Below, piece after piece: positions 1 to 8,693 of a stretch of 64,000 nt of DNA (within the stretch, counting starts at the first letter, position 1; each line of letters begins with the position of its first letter). This DNA comes from Nitratireductor mangrovi (lineage in GTDB: Bacteria; Pseudomonadota; Alphaproteobacteria; Rhizobiales; Rhizobiaceae): the NCBI RefSeq assembly GCF_007922615.2, contig NZ_CP042301.2, forward strand, positions 4,262,001 through 4,326,000, in the 5' to 3' direction. The position numbers and the translations under genes were made by a program. The notes beneath the pieces are model-generated. The model did not search any database, was not told where the DNA came from, and worked only from the letters and a program-made list of their open reading frames with translations.

Positions 1-575
1 GAGCCGACGACCTCGAAGCCCGAATATTGCTCGACGCCGGCATGGATGCCGGCGGAGATTTCGTCATCGACGAAAACGCCGGCCAGGCCGCGGATTTCCA
101 GCAGATTGCCGCCGTCGGGCAACCGGCCTGACAGATATTCAACCTGGCTACGTCCCATCTCCTTGAAGTCGACGGCGATCCGCCAGGCGCACGGTTCGGT
201 CACGACGCCGTCGAACGACACGACGGTAATGCCGGCATCGCATGCCTCCTTCACCGCGCCGTTGAGCGCGGTCGGCGAAGCCGCGTTGAGCACGATGGCG
301 TCGTATCCCTGCAGGATCATGTTCTGGATCTGGGCCGCCTGCTCGGTCGCCTGATTTTCCGCAGTGGTGAAGGCGTCGGCGGCCGCGACGACGCCGTTCT
401 TGACGGCCTCGCCGGTCACCTTGCCCCAGCTGGTCAGCATGGCCTGACGCCAGGAATTGCCGGCATAGTTGTTCGACAGGGCAATCTTCTTGCCCGAGGT
501 ATCGGCCATCGCCGGGCTGAAAGCGGCGACCGAAAGGACCGCGGCCGATGCCATAAGAAACGCGTGAAGTTTCAT
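1..575 (-). CDS. Sugar-type ABC transporter periplasmic binding protein (5' part, runs off window edge)
   Basis: The first 191 codons are present and the rest lies beyond position 1. A signal peptide is visible (MKLHAFLMASAAVLSVAAFS, then PAMA before DTSGKK). It is followed by the fold of ribose/galactose-type binding proteins: KIALSNNYAGNSWRQAM, a QAAQIQNMILQGYDAIVLN segment and AGITVVSFDGV. These proteins bind a sugar in the periplasm and deliver it to an ABC permease; the permease and ATPase genes are presumably to the left. The start at 575 is supported by a GGGAGAGAG ribosome site just upstream. It is divergent from the kinase gene at 840. The ligand cannot be told from this part. Confidence 0.88.
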   Translation of the reverse strand, partial: MKLHAFLMASAAVLSVAAFSPAMADTSGKKIALSNNYAGNSWRQAMLTSWGKVTGEAVKNGVVAAADAFTTAENQATEQAAQIQNMILQGYDAIVLNAASPTALNGAVKEACDAGITVVSFDGVVTEPCAWRIAVDFKEMGRSQVEYLSGRLPDGGNLLEIRGLAGVFVDDEISAGIHAGVEQYSGFEVVG

Positions 576-839
576 GCCTCTCTCCCTCTTCTGCCCGCCT
601 CGGCGGCGGGATTGGTCTCTGCGCCTGCCGGCGGCAGAGCGGACCTGTTTTCTGTTGCTGAGTTTCCTCCCTCAGTACCCGCAGGATGAATTGGAACCGG
701 GATGGTGTATAGGAACATTGAGGCAAGCCGTTTGCGGGTTCTACCGCAGATGATGCGGGTTCATGCAAGACGGGCATGCCTCCTTGCGCGCTTAACTGAA
801 GCGGGTGCGGGTACCGGCACCCTCGGGAGGAGACTGGGC
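576..839. promoter_or_regulatory. Divergent intergenic region with small inverted repeats
   Basis: This gap of about 264 bp separates the binding-protein gene (left, minus) from the histidine kinase gene (right, plus) and should hold both promoters. It contains CTGAG-N8-CTCAG (658-675) and a CTGCCG/CGGCAG hairpin (about 625-637). No promoter hexamers are convincing. An open frame continues upstream of 840 to 702, but that part has no recognisable domain and the better ribosome site is at 840. Confidence 0.4.
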
Positions 840-2093
840 ATGCTTGATACGGCGCCGCCGGCGCTGGTCGATCACTATCTCGGCATTGCCCGCCTTCTGG
901 CGGGCCAGCTTGATTTCCGCTCCGCCATCCGCGCGGTGGCGGCAGAGGTGGGCCACATCCTGCCCCACGACCATCTCGATGTGTGCATCCTGATGGTCGA
1001 CGGCAAATACCATACCGCTTACGAAACCGGCATGAACACCGCCTGGAGTGAACTCAAGGCCGCTCCGGTCGCCAACAGCCCGATCCGCTCGTTGCTCTGG
1101 GGCGAGGTCGACTATCTCCTGACCGACGACGCCTGCGAGGACCCGCGCTTCCACTTCGAGGGGGCTTTCAAGAGGCCGATTGTGGAGCAGTCGCTGCGAA
1201 GCCGGGTGCATGCACCGATGAAGGTGCGCGGAGAGATCATCGGCGCCTTCTCCTGTTCCTCGACCAGGCGACGCATCTACACGATGGAGGATGTCGGGCA
1301 CGCGAGGGTAATTGCGGATCTGCTGTCGCCCTATTTCTTCGCGCTGCGTGCCGCCGAGCAGGCGCAGCGTTCGGCCATCGTGGAGGCCGAGGCGCGGGCC
1401 CGCGAGGAAGGCCTGCGCCAGGGCGCCTTGAAACTCACCGAAGCGCTGGAGCAGGAACGCCAGCGCATCGGCATGGACCTGCACGATCAGACCCTCGCCG
1501 ACCTCACTCGCCTCGCCCGCCGGTTGGAGCAATTGTCGCGCACCGGCGATATCACGACAGAAGCACTGGAACCGCTGTCGCGAAGCCTGCAGCACTGCAT
1601 GCAGGACCTGCGCAACATCATCGAGGAGGCCAAACCCTCCGTTCTTCAACTCTTCGGCCTTGCCCAGGCGGTTGAGAACCATCTGGAGCGCTCCGTCCGC
1701 GACAGCGGCACGACGATCGCCTGGGAACTCGCCGACGAGACGGACGGCGCCTGCGACGAGCTTGAGCCTACGGTTGCAGTGGCCCTTTTCCGCATCGCCC
1801 AGGAAGCGATCAACAACGCCGTGCGCCACGCGCGGCCCAGCCATATCGTGGTTCGCCTGCTGTGCAGCGAGGAGCAGCTTTCCATGGAGATCGTCGACGA
1901 CGGTGCGGGAATCGCAAAGCGGCGCGGCCGAGTCGGCGGCGGCATCGACAATATGAGAACGCGCGCACGGCTCATTTCGGCCCGCTTCGCGATCGGGCCC
2001 GACCGAGGCGGCGGAGGTACCGCCGTCAAGCTCGCTCTGCCGTTCGCCGCGAGGCCCGATGCCGCCGCTCCGCGGGAGGAGGGCGCACGATGA
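840..2093 (+). CDS. Soluble GAF-domain sensor histidine kinase (NarL-partner type)
   Basis: A 417-residue kinase without membrane segments. Residues about 20-165 form a GAF-like sensor domain, followed by a charged helical linker. The dimerisation/phosphoacceptor helix of the HisKA_3 class contains EQERQRIGMDLHDQ, with phospho-accepting His215. The C-terminal ATPase domain has the N box (IAQEAINNAVRHA), the G1 box (DDGAGI) and a G2-like GGIDNMRTRA. The start at 840 is chosen because GGGAGGAG lies 8 nt upstream; an in-frame start at 702 adds 46 residues without a domain. The stop overlaps the regulator start as ATGA, so the two are translationally coupled. The signal is unknown; cytoplasmic location suggests an intracellular metabolite or redox cue. 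Confidence 0.9.
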   Translation: MLDTAPPALVDHYLGIARLLAGQLDFRSAIRAVAAEVGHILPHDHLDVCILMVDGKYHTAYETGMNTAWSELKAAPVANSPIRSLLWGEVDYLLTDDACEDPRFHFEGAFKRPIVEQSLRSRVHAPMKVRGEIIGAFSCSSTRRRIYTMEDVGHARVIADLLSPYFFALRAAEQAQRSAIVEAEARAREEGLRQGALKLTEALEQERQRIGMDLHDQTLADLTRLARRLEQLSRTGDITTEALEPLSRSLQHCMQDLRNIIEEAKPSVLQLFGLAQAVENHLERSVRDSGTTIAWELADETDGACDELEPTVAVALFRIAQEAINNAVRHARPSHIVVRLLCSEEQLSMEIVDDGAGIAKRRGRVGGGIDNMRTRARLISARFAIGPDRGGGGTAVKLALPFAARPDAAAPREEGAR

Positions 2094-2815
2094 AGGTGTT
2101 GATCGTCGAGGACGACCCGCTGCACCGCTCCTATCTCAACGATGCCGTGCGCGCCGCCCTGCCTGAATGCAAGGCGGTCATCGAGGCTGACAACGGCACC
2201 GCGGGGGAGAAGCTTGCCCGTGATCATGTCTCCGCCCACATCGTGATGGACCTGCAGATGGCCGCGCGCAACGGCATCGAAGCGGCGCGTACCATCTGGA
2301 AGGAGCGGCCTGAGACGCGCATCCTGTTCTGGTCCAACTATTCCGACGAGGCCTATGTGCGTGGTGTCTCGCGCATCGTGCCCGACGGTGCCGCTTACGG
2401 CTACGTTCTGAAGTCTGCATCCGACGAGCGCCTGAGATTGGCGCTGCGCTCGATCTTCATCGAGAGCCAGTGTGTGATCGATCGCGAGGTGCGCGGGCTG
2501 CAGCAAAAGAGCATGGGCCAGGCGAATGGCTTCACCGATAGCGAATACGAGATTCTGGTCGACGTGGCGCTGGGGCTCACCGACAGGGCGATCGCCAGTC
2601 GACGCAACCTTTCGCTGCGCAGCGTGCAGAACCGGCTGCAGCAGCTTTATGACAAGCTTGGCGTCTACCAGACGTCGAACTCAGACCATGACGACGGCCG
2701 ATTCAACCTGCGCACGCGCGCTGTCGCGGTGGCGGTGCTGAGAAAGCTCCTCAACTACAGCGCACTCGAACGCGCCGAAAACGAGCAGCAGGAGTGGCTG
2801 AACAGCCGCTCTTAG
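2090..2815 (+). CDS. Response regulator, receiver plus LuxR/NarL-type HTH
   Basis: A 241-residue partner of the preceding kinase. The receiver domain shows the acidic pair (VEDD), phospho-accepting Asp54 in IVMDLQM and the conserved Lys in YVLKSASDE. The output domain resembles a LuxR helix-turn-helix (FTDSEYEILVDVALGLTDRAI, then SLRSVQNRLQQLYDKLGV). About 15 residues (YQTSNSDHDDGRFNL) separate the recognition part from the last helix, which is longer than in standard NarL/FixJ proteins. Targets are unknown; the convergent nucleoside operon at 2968-11285 and the divergent sugar-binding gene are the nearest candidates. Confident on class, not on regulon. Confidence 0.9.
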   Translation: MKVLIVEDDPLHRSYLNDAVRAALPECKAVIEADNGTAGEKLARDHVSAHIVMDLQMAARNGIEAARTIWKERPETRILFWSNYSDEAYVRGVSRIVPDGAAYGYVLKSASDERLRLALRSIFIESQCVIDREVRGLQQKSMGQANGFTDSEYEILVDVALGLTDRAIASRRNLSLRSVQNRLQQLYDKLGVYQTSNSDHDDGRFNLRTRAVAVAVLRKLLNYSALERAENEQQEWLNSRS

Positions 2816-2888
2816 GAAGAAACGCCTCGCACGACCTGCCTTGCATTTCGCCAACGAGCACGCGGCGTCAGACTGGCCTCTTTTGAAT

Positions 2889-2948
2889 GTTCATCCGATC
2901 CCATCACTGAACCTCTGGGCAAGCTCAGCTTCCCGGAGCGGATGAACA
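2889..2948. repeat. 10-bp perfect inverted repeat between convergent genes
   Basis: TGTTCATCCG at 2889-2898 is repeated in reverse complement as CGGATGAACA at 2939-2948, with 40 nt between. It sits between the end of the response regulator gene and the end of the minus-strand SDR operon. There is no T-tract, so a standard terminator is not supported. A hairpin that protects both mRNA 3' ends or a small insertion scar are possible. Confidence 0.4.
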
Positions 2949-2967
2949 ACCTGATGACGCTCCACAG

Positions 2968-3738
2968 CTAGTAGGGGGTGTCGCCGCCATCGATATTGAT
3001 TGACTGGCCGCGGATGATCGTGGCCGCATCCGAGAGCAGGAAGGCGACGACGCGGCCGACCTCGATCGGCTGGATGTGCCGGCCGAGCTGCGCCGGATAC
3101 ATGGTGTCGAACAACGCGCCCTTGTCCTGGCCGAGCCGCGGCGCGAGGAAGTCGGCTACGCTTTTCAGCATGTCGGTGGCGACGCCGCCGGGGCATACCG
3201 CGTTCACGTTGATCCTCTTCTCCGCCCACTCCAGCGACAGCGAGCGGGTGAGATTGATGACGGCGGCCTTGGAGGCATTGTAACCGGCCATGTTGCGGTA
3301 GCCGACCTTACCGGCATTTGAGGCGATGTTGACGATCGACCCGCCGCCGTCGCCGAAATGCGTCGCCGCGACCTGCGAAGCAAGCAGCACGCCCTTTACG
3401 TTCACGGCCAGTTCGAGATCGAGCCCGTCCGGGGTCGTCTCGTCGGCGGGGCCGAGGCGCACGATGCCGGCATTGTTCACCAGACCGTCGAGGCGGCCCA
3501 TGCGTCTTTCGACGTCGCCAAAAGCCGCCTTCAGGCTGTCGAGGTCGGTCACGTTTGCGACCGCGCTCATGGCCCGGTCGCGCACTTCGAGGGCAGCTGC
3601 GGCGGCCGAGACCTTTGCCTGGTCGAGATCGAACAGCGCTACCCGCCCGCCCCGCTCGAGTATGGCTTCGGCGATGCCGCGCGCAATGCCGCCCGCGCCG
3701 CCGGTGATCACATAGACCTTGTCCTGCAAGTCACTCAT
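2968..3738 (-). CDS. SDR family NAD(P)-dependent oxidoreductase, last gene of the nucleoside operon
   Basis: A 256-residue classical short-chain dehydrogenase. The cofactor site is VITGGAGGIARG, the central motif NNAG is present, and the catalytic Ser (NIAS), Tyr and Lys (YNASK) are intact. The C-terminus has IIRGQSINIDGGD. The start MSDLQDKVYV is chosen at 3738 because the frame upstream overlaps the next gene and encodes nothing recognisable. It follows another SDR gene by 17 nt. In this context it may oxidise a pentose or a deaminated nucleoside-derived alcohol, but this is inference from position only; the substrate cannot be read from the sequence. Confidence 0.9.
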   Translation of the reverse strand: MSDLQDKVYVITGGAGGIARGIAEAILERGGRVALFDLDQAKVSAAAAALEVRDRAMSAVANVTDLDSLKAAFGDVERRMGRLDGLVNNAGIVRLGPADETTPDGLDLELAVNVKGVLLASQVAATHFGDGGGSIVNIASNAGKVGYRNMAGYNASKAAVINLTRSLSLEWAEKRINVNAVCPGGVATDMLKSVADFLAPRLGQDKGALFDTMYPAQLGRHIQPIEVGRVVAFLLSDAATIIRGQSINIDGGDTPY

Positions 3739-3755
3739 TTCGAACCTCTGCGCAT

Positions 3756-4538
3756 CTACCAGGTCGGCCGCGCCATCACGCCGCCATCGACGATAATGTC
3801 GGTGCCGGTGATCCAGCGCGCCGCGTCGGAGGCGAGGAAGAGAGCAGCATCCGCGATGTCCTCCGGACGGCCGAGACGGCCGAGGGCGGCTGCCTTTTTC
3901 CAGCGCTCGACGCCTTCGGGCCAACCGTCCTCGATGCCGTCGCGGTGAATGAGCCCCGGCGAGATCGAGTTGACGCGAATGCCGTATGCGCCAAGTTCCA
4001 TTGCCGCCGCCTTGGTGAACATCAGCAGCGCCGCCTTGGAGGTGGCGTAGTGGCCGTGGCCCGGTGCGGGGTTGTGCGCCTCGATCGAAGCGATGTTCAC
4101 CACCGAGCCGCCCTTGCCGCTCTTGCGCAAGGCATCGGCGAAGGCGCGGACGAGCAGAAACGGCCCGGCCAAGTTCGCCTCCATCATGTCTCCCCAGTCC
4201 GACTCCGAAAGGTCGATGAACGACTTCACCGGCTGGATGCCGGCATTGTTGACCAGGATGTCGGCATTGCCGGCGTTCTCGATGAGGGCAGCGATGTCTC
4301 TTGCCGAAGCGACATCGGCCTGACTGGCCGTGGCTTTCCCGCCCGCGGACCTGATCCCGGCCGCCACCGTTTCAGCCGCGTCTTCGTTGGAGTGGTAGTG
4401 GCAGATCACATGGGCGCCGGCTTCGCCGAAGCGCTTCGCGATACCGGAGCCGATGCCGCCGCTCGCGCCGGTAACGATCGCGGTGCGTCCCGAGAGGTCG
4501 AGAAGCTTCGATACCGCGGGTATTGGGTCACTCATCAT
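3756..4538 (-). CDS. SDR family NAD(P)-dependent oxidoreductase
   Basis: A 260-residue classical SDR with VTGASGGIGSGIAKRFG for the cofactor, NNAGIQ, a catalytic Ser in NIASIEA and Tyr/Lys in HYATSKAAL. The C-terminal end has WITGTDIIVDGGV. It begins 6 nt after the nucleoside phosphorylase gene, so it is co-transcribed. A second ATG at 4535 could also serve as start. The overall look is that of glucose/ribitol dehydrogenase-like SDRs, which often act on polyols or sugars. A role in oxidising the sugar released by the phosphorylase is possible but unproven. Confidence 0.9.
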   Translation of the reverse strand: MMSDPIPAVSKLLDLSGRTAIVTGASGGIGSGIAKRFGEAGAHVICHYHSNEDAAETVAAGIRSAGGKATASQADVASARDIAALIENAGNADILVNNAGIQPVKSFIDLSESDWGDMMEANLAGPFLLVRAFADALRKSGKGGSVVNIASIEAHNPAPGHGHYATSKAALLMFTKAAAMELGAYGIRVNSISPGLIHRDGIEDGWPEGVERWKKAAALGRLGRPEDIADAALFLASDAARWITGTDIIVDGGVMARPTW

Positions 4539-4544
4539 TCGTCC

Positions 4545-5387
4545 TCATGCGCTCGCCGCGGGGAGGCGCGGGAACAGGTCCTCGAGAATGCCGACGATCT
4601 TCTCGCCGCAGACCGCCGCCATCTCGGCGACGGATTCGATCGTGTCCGGCTGCTGGTCGGGACCGCCGGTGGCGGCGTTGGCGATGGCGGACAGGCCGAG
4701 TACGCGCATGCCGGCATGGTTTGCGGCAATTACCTCCATTACCGTCGACATCCCCACTGCGTCGCCGCCGGCGGAACGGAAGAAGCGTCGCTCGGCCGAG
4801 GTCTCCAGTTCCGGGCCGTTGAGACCGCAGTAGATACCGCGCCGAAGCGGCGTCCCTGTGCGCGCGGCGGAATCGATTGCCAGTTGCCTCAGTTCGGGAT
4901 CGTAGAGTTTAGACTGATCCGGGAAGCGCAGGCCGATCTCGTCGTCGTTCGGCCCGATCAGCGGGCTGGTGCTGGTGAAGTTGAGATGATCCTCGATCAG
5001 CATCACGTCGCCTGCATCGAAATCGGCGTTGAGACCGCCCGCGGCGTTGGTCACGACAAAGGTTCCCGCGCCGAGCCGCTTGAGCAGGTAGACAGCGAGC
5101 GCTATCTGACGCGGCTGCCAGCCCTCGTAGAGGTGCAGGCGGCCCTGCATGACGATTGTGCGCCGGCCGAACAGCGAGCCGATGACGAACTGCCCCTTGT
5201 GGCCGGGAGCGCTCGAAACCGGAAATCCGTCGATCTCGCCATAAGGGATGACGGTCGGATTCTCGACCGCGTCGGCAAGATGGCCGAGGCCCGAGCCGAG
5301 CACCAGCGCGATCTCGCATGGCGCGCCGACACGGTTTTCGATCGAGGCGTAAGCGCGGGCAAGCCGCTCCGACTGGCTGTCTGACAT
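4545..5387 (-). CDS. Purine nucleoside phosphorylase (trimeric type)
   Basis: A 280-residue enzyme that splits purine nucleosides with phosphate to base and (deoxy)ribose-1-phosphate in the cytosol. The family motifs are clear: LVLGSGLGHLAD (phosphate loop), VMQGRLHLYEGW, VVTNAAGGLN, GLNGPELETSAERR and DAVGMSTVMEVIAA. The Glu that contacts the purine is kept (LET), while the usual Phe next to it is Leu. The start at 5387 has GAAGGACC upstream, 11 nt after the amidohydrolase gene. Its neighbours are a deaminase-type amidohydrolase and a BMP transporter, which agrees with salvage or catabolism of imported purine nucleosides. Confidence 0.93.
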   Translation of the reverse strand: MSDSQSERLARAYASIENRVGAPCEIALVLGSGLGHLADAVENPTVIPYGEIDGFPVSSAPGHKGQFVIGSLFGRRTIVMQGRLHLYEGWQPRQIALAVYLLKRLGAGTFVVTNAAGGLNADFDAGDVMLIEDHLNFTSTSPLIGPNDDEIGLRFPDQSKLYDPELRQLAIDSAARTGTPLRRGIYCGLNGPELETSAERRFFRSAGGDAVGMSTVMEVIAANHAGMRVLGLSAIANAATGGPDQQPDTIESVAEMAAVCGEKIVGILEDLFPRLPAASA

Positions 5388-5398
5388 GAGGTCCTTCG

Positions 5399-6715
5399 TT
5401 ATGCGATTGTGGCTGCGATCTTGGGCACCATGTCCTCGACTGTCGCCAGCGTGTCGTCGAGCGACATGCGAGTGAGTTCGCCGTTGCGCACCACCTGTTC
5501 GCCGCCGAGGAAGACGTGGCGCACGTCCGACTTGTTGGTCGAATAGACGAGGTGCGTCATCGGGTCGAACATCGGCACGGCGTGCGGTCGCTTCACGTCG
5601 ACCAGCACCATGTCGGCGAGCTTGCCGACCTCCAGGCTGCCGATGCGGTCCTCCGCGCCCAGCGCCTTCGCGCCGTTGATGGTAAGCATGTCGAACGCCT
5701 GCCGGGTCGAGATCAAGTCGGCGCGCCCGGTGAAGCCCTTGTGCATCGTCGCGGCGAGGCGCAGCGTCATCCACATGTCGAGGTCGTTGCCGGAAAGGGG
5801 CCCGTCGGTGCCGAGCGAGACGTTGATGCCGCGGTCGAGCATCTCCGGCACGCGCGCGAAGCCTGACGCCAGCTTCATGTTCGACATCGGGTTGTGGGCA
5901 ACATGCGCCCCGGTGCGCGCGACAATGTCCAGTTCCTCTTCGTCGAGGTGGACGCAGTGGGCGAGCACGGTACGTTCGTCGAGGCAGCCGAGTTGGTCGA
6001 GGTGGCGCACGACGCTGCGGCCATAGCGCGTCTGAATATCGAGCTGTTCGGCGCGTGTCTCGGCGCAGTGCGTACAGAAGAGGCCGCCGCATTCATGCGA
6101 GACGGCCCATGCCGCCTTCAGGTTCTCCGGGCTGACGGTGTAGGCACCATGCGGCATCGAAGCCGCGAACACATCCTCCGCCTGTGCGAATTCGTCGAAG
6201 AAACGCCGGGCCTCGGCGACGCGCTCGTCGATCGACAGCGCCGTCACGCCGGCGGGATCGAAGAAGATGCCGCCCGTTGAGACGCGAAGGCCGACCTGCC
6301 TTGCGGCCGCCACCGTCTCGAACGGGTACCAGAACATGTCCATGACGCTGGTGACGCCCGACAACAGAAGCTCGGCGAAACCGAGCACGCTGCCCAGCCG
6401 GGACGTATCGGGATTGAGGATCGCGCCCTCGGCCTGCCACACCGTCTGCAGCCAGGGCTCCAGCGGCAGGTTCTCGACCAGTCCGCGAAACAGGCTGTCG
6501 GCAGCGTGGCAGTGCGTGTTGACGATGCCCGGCATCAGGATGTGGCCGCTGCCGTCCACCACCTTGGCGGCATGCGCGGCGACGGGCGCGATCTCGTCAG
6601 CCGGACCGATCTGCCTGATGCGGCCGTTTTCGACAGCCACGCCGCCCTTGTCGATGACCGAGCCCTTGGCATCGGAGGTGACGACGACAGCGTTGTTGAT
6701 GACGAGATCGGTCAT
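5399..6715 (-). CDS. Amidohydrolase of the purine/pterin deaminase superfamily (COG0402)
   Basis: A 438-residue metal-dependent amidohydrolase. Metal ligands are visible in order: NTHCHAADSLFRG near residue 68, THCAETRAE, AHCVHLDEEEL and LGTDGPLSGNDLDMW near residue 300. These proteins deaminate purines (guanine, 8-oxoguanine, isoguanine), S-adenosylhomocysteine or methylthioadenosine, or dechlorinate triazines. The operon context (phosphorylase downstream, BMP nucleoside transporter upstream) favours a purine or nucleoside deaminase. The exact substrate cannot be assigned. Gaps to the neighbours are 11 and 12 nt. Confidence 0.85.
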   Translation of the reverse strand: MTDLVINNAVVVTSDAKGSVIDKGGVAVENGRIRQIGPADEIAPVAAHAAKVVDGSGHILMPGIVNTHCHAADSLFRGLVENLPLEPWLQTVWQAEGAILNPDTSRLGSVLGFAELLLSGVTSVMDMFWYPFETVAAARQVGLRVSTGGIFFDPAGVTALSIDERVAEARRFFDEFAQAEDVFAASMPHGAYTVSPENLKAAWAVSHECGGLFCTHCAETRAEQLDIQTRYGRSVVRHLDQLGCLDERTVLAHCVHLDEEELDIVARTGAHVAHNPMSNMKLASGFARVPEMLDRGINVSLGTDGPLSGNDLDMWMTLRLAATMHKGFTGRADLISTRQAFDMLTINGAKALGAEDRIGSLEVGKLADMVLVDVKRPHAVPMFDPMTHLVYSTNKSDVRHVFLGGEQVVRNGELTRMSLDDTLATVEDMVPKIAATIA

Positions 6716-6727
6716 TGAACGGTTCCT

Positions 6728-7633
6728 CTAGGCCTGCCGGCGCATGCGCCACCACGACAGCGCGGTAAGCACGATGAGCGTGGCGAGGTAGGGCATCATG
6801 TCGGTGAACTGTTGCGCCAGTCCCAGTCCCTGAACACGGAACGACAGGCTGTCGACCATGCCGAACAGCAGCGCGATGAAGAACAGCGGCCAGGGTCGCC
6901 CGCGCGTGAGCAGGACCGCGACGACAGCGATCCAGCCGCGACCGGCGCTCATGTTCTCGACGAAGAGATTGACGTTGGAGATGGACAGCTGCGCGCCGGC
7001 GAGACCGCACAGTCCGCCGCACATCAGCAGCGCCCAGCATTGCACCCAGAGCGGATTGACGCCGCCGGCACGCAGCGCGGCAGGGTTCTCGCCAGCGGCA
7101 CGGATGCGCAAGCCGAGGCGATGGCGCGCGAAGAAGATGTGCAGCGCATACACGAGCAGTAGCGCCAGGTAGAACAGCGGCGACTGGCCGCTGATCACAT
7201 GGCCGATGACCGGTATATCTTCGACGAATGGGATACGTACCGCTTCCAGGCCGGCGATCCCCGGATCGTTGAAAGCGCCGGCGACGCCGAAGATCGCGCC
7301 AAGCAGGAACGTTGATATGCCGGCGGCCAGCAGGTTGATGGCGATCGAGACGACGATCGAGTCGCCGCCGCGGCGAAGGTTGAATTCGGCGAAGATGGCG
7401 CCCATCAGCATGCCGGCCACCAGTGCCGTGAAGGCGCCAACAAGGGCCGAACCCGAGAAATAAGCGCCGACCACGGCGAAAAAGGCGCCGGTCAGCATCA
7501 TGCCTTCCAGGCCGATGTTGAACACGCCGGCGCGCTCGCAGATGGCGCCACCGAGGGCGGCAAGCAGGATCGCCGTGACGAAGCGCGGCACGGAGGCAAG
7601 AAAGGACGCGTCGAAAAGGAGCTCAAGACCCAT
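6728..7633 (-). CDS. Nucleoside-type ABC transporter permease (second permease)
   Basis: A 301-residue hydrophobic protein of the BPD_transp_2 family with about 8 membrane helices. It has the family loop AGVFNIGLEGMMLTGAFFAV near the N-terminus and RAAGENPAALRAGGVNPLWV in the cytoplasmic coupling region. It pairs with the permease at 7623-8693, whose gene overlaps it by 11 bp. Together with the double ATPase and the BMP binding protein it resembles the Bacillus NupOPQ/YufNOPQ nucleoside importers. Confidence 0.92.
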   Translation of the reverse strand: MGLELLFDASFLASVPRFVTAILLAALGGAICERAGVFNIGLEGMMLTGAFFAVVGAYFSGSALVGAFTALVAGMLMGAIFAEFNLRRGGDSIVVSIAINLLAAGISTFLLGAIFGVAGAFNDPGIAGLEAVRIPFVEDIPVIGHVISGQSPLFYLALLLVYALHIFFARHRLGLRIRAAGENPAALRAGGVNPLWVQCWALLMCGGLCGLAGAQLSISNVNLFVENMSAGRGWIAVVAVLLTRGRPWPLFFIALLFGMVDSLSFRVQGLGLAQQFTDMMPYLATLIVLTALSWWRMRRQA

Positions 7634-8693
7634 CGTCGCCTCCCTTCGCCCGGTTCTGCGACGACAGAATCGCCCCGGAAACGCGGCTTGCGACGAAAAG
7701 GATGATCACCGCCTGCATCACGAGCGCGATCTCCTTTGGTACTCCCGCCGATCGCTCCATGCCGGCGGCCCCGGTCTGGATGGCGGCGAAGAAGAAGCCC
7801 GAGAAGGGCACCAGTACCGGGATCATGCCGACGAGCAACACCGCGATGATGCCGGTCCAGGCGTAGAGCGGCTGGACGAGCATGCCGTCGACATAGCGAT
7901 GGTGGATGCCGAACACCGCGATGGCGCCGACCAGCCCTGCGATCGCACCGCTCATGGCCAGCGTCTGCAGCGTCAGCCGCGTCACCGGCAAGCCCACCGC
8001 ACGAGCGAAGTCTGGCGAGAGCCCGTTCAGGCGGGCGCGGTAGCCGTGCAGCGTCGTATGGCTGTAGGCGATCGCGAAAATGCTGGTCGCGACGATGAAC
8101 AGGATGCCGACGTCGAGCCGCACGCCGGGGAAGTAGGCCAGCCACGTTCCATCGGGCACGAGATGCGATTGCAGCATGCCCGACTGCACGTCGCGGAAGG
8201 GGTGTGCGACGAGGTAGGAAGCGATGTAGCGGATCGGGAAGTTGAGCAGAAGCGAGCCGACCAGGAGCGGCACGCCGACATAGATGTAGAGCATGCCCGC
8301 CAGCAGCGCCCACAGCGCACCGGCCGCCATGCCGGCGAGGATCGCGGCGGCCAGCACTAATAACGGCGGCCCTGGCAGCAGGATTGCAACCAGAGCGGAC
8401 ACGAACCCACCGGCGACGAGTTGGCCTTCGCCGCCGATATTGAACAGCCCGGCGCGGAACGAGATCATGACCGACAGCGCCATGCCGACGATCAGCGTGG
8501 CGCGCGACAGCGTCGCCATCAGATAAGCCATGCGGCGGCCCCCGAAAGCGCCGGTAAGGAAGCCTGAAAGCGCCTCGCCGAAAGGCGCGCCGACCAGCAG
8601 CATCAGGCCAAACAGGATCGCCAGGATCCATGCGAGCGTATAGATCCATGGCAACAGGTCGCCGCTCATCAGGCGTTCGGCGCGCGCCGTCAT
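7623..8693 (-). CDS. Nucleoside-type ABC transporter permease (first permease)
   Basis: A 356-residue membrane protein with an N-terminal helix followed by the BPD_transp_2 core: FRAGLFNIGGEGQLVAGGF and the coupling segment YRARLNGLSPDFARAVGLPV. It overlaps the ATPase gene by 4 bp (ATGA) and the next permease by 11 bp, so translation is coupled. It forms half of the membrane channel of the importer with the permease at 6728-7633. Confidence 0.92.
   Translation of the reverse strand: MTARAERLMSGDLLPWIYTLAWILAILFGLMLLVGAPFGEALSGFLTGAFGGRRMAYLMATLSRATLIVGMALSVMISFRAGLFNIGGEGQLVAGGFVSALVAILLPGPPLLVLAAAILAGMAAGALWALLAGMLYIYVGVPLLVGSLLLNFPIRYIASYLVAHPFRDVQSGMLQSHLVPDGTWLAYFPGVRLDVGILFIVATSIFAIAYSHTTLHGYRARLNGLSPDFARAVGLPVTRLTLQTLAMSGAIAGLVGAIAVFGIHHRYVDGMLVQPLYAWTGIIAVLLVGMIPVLVPFSGFFFAAIQTGAAGMERSAGVPKEIALVMQAVIILFVASRVSGAILSSQNRAKGGDDGS

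Noticed and set aside
792..1844. Long open frame (350 codons) on the minus strand inside the histidine kinase gene
   Set aside because: It mirrors the GC-rich kinase gene, has no domain, and the plus-strand protein has all kinase motifs.
3945..5384. 479-codon plus-strand frame opposite an SDR and the nucleoside phosphorylase gene
   Set aside because: It spans two well-supported minus-strand genes and its translation is rich in Arg/Gly/Val without any motif.
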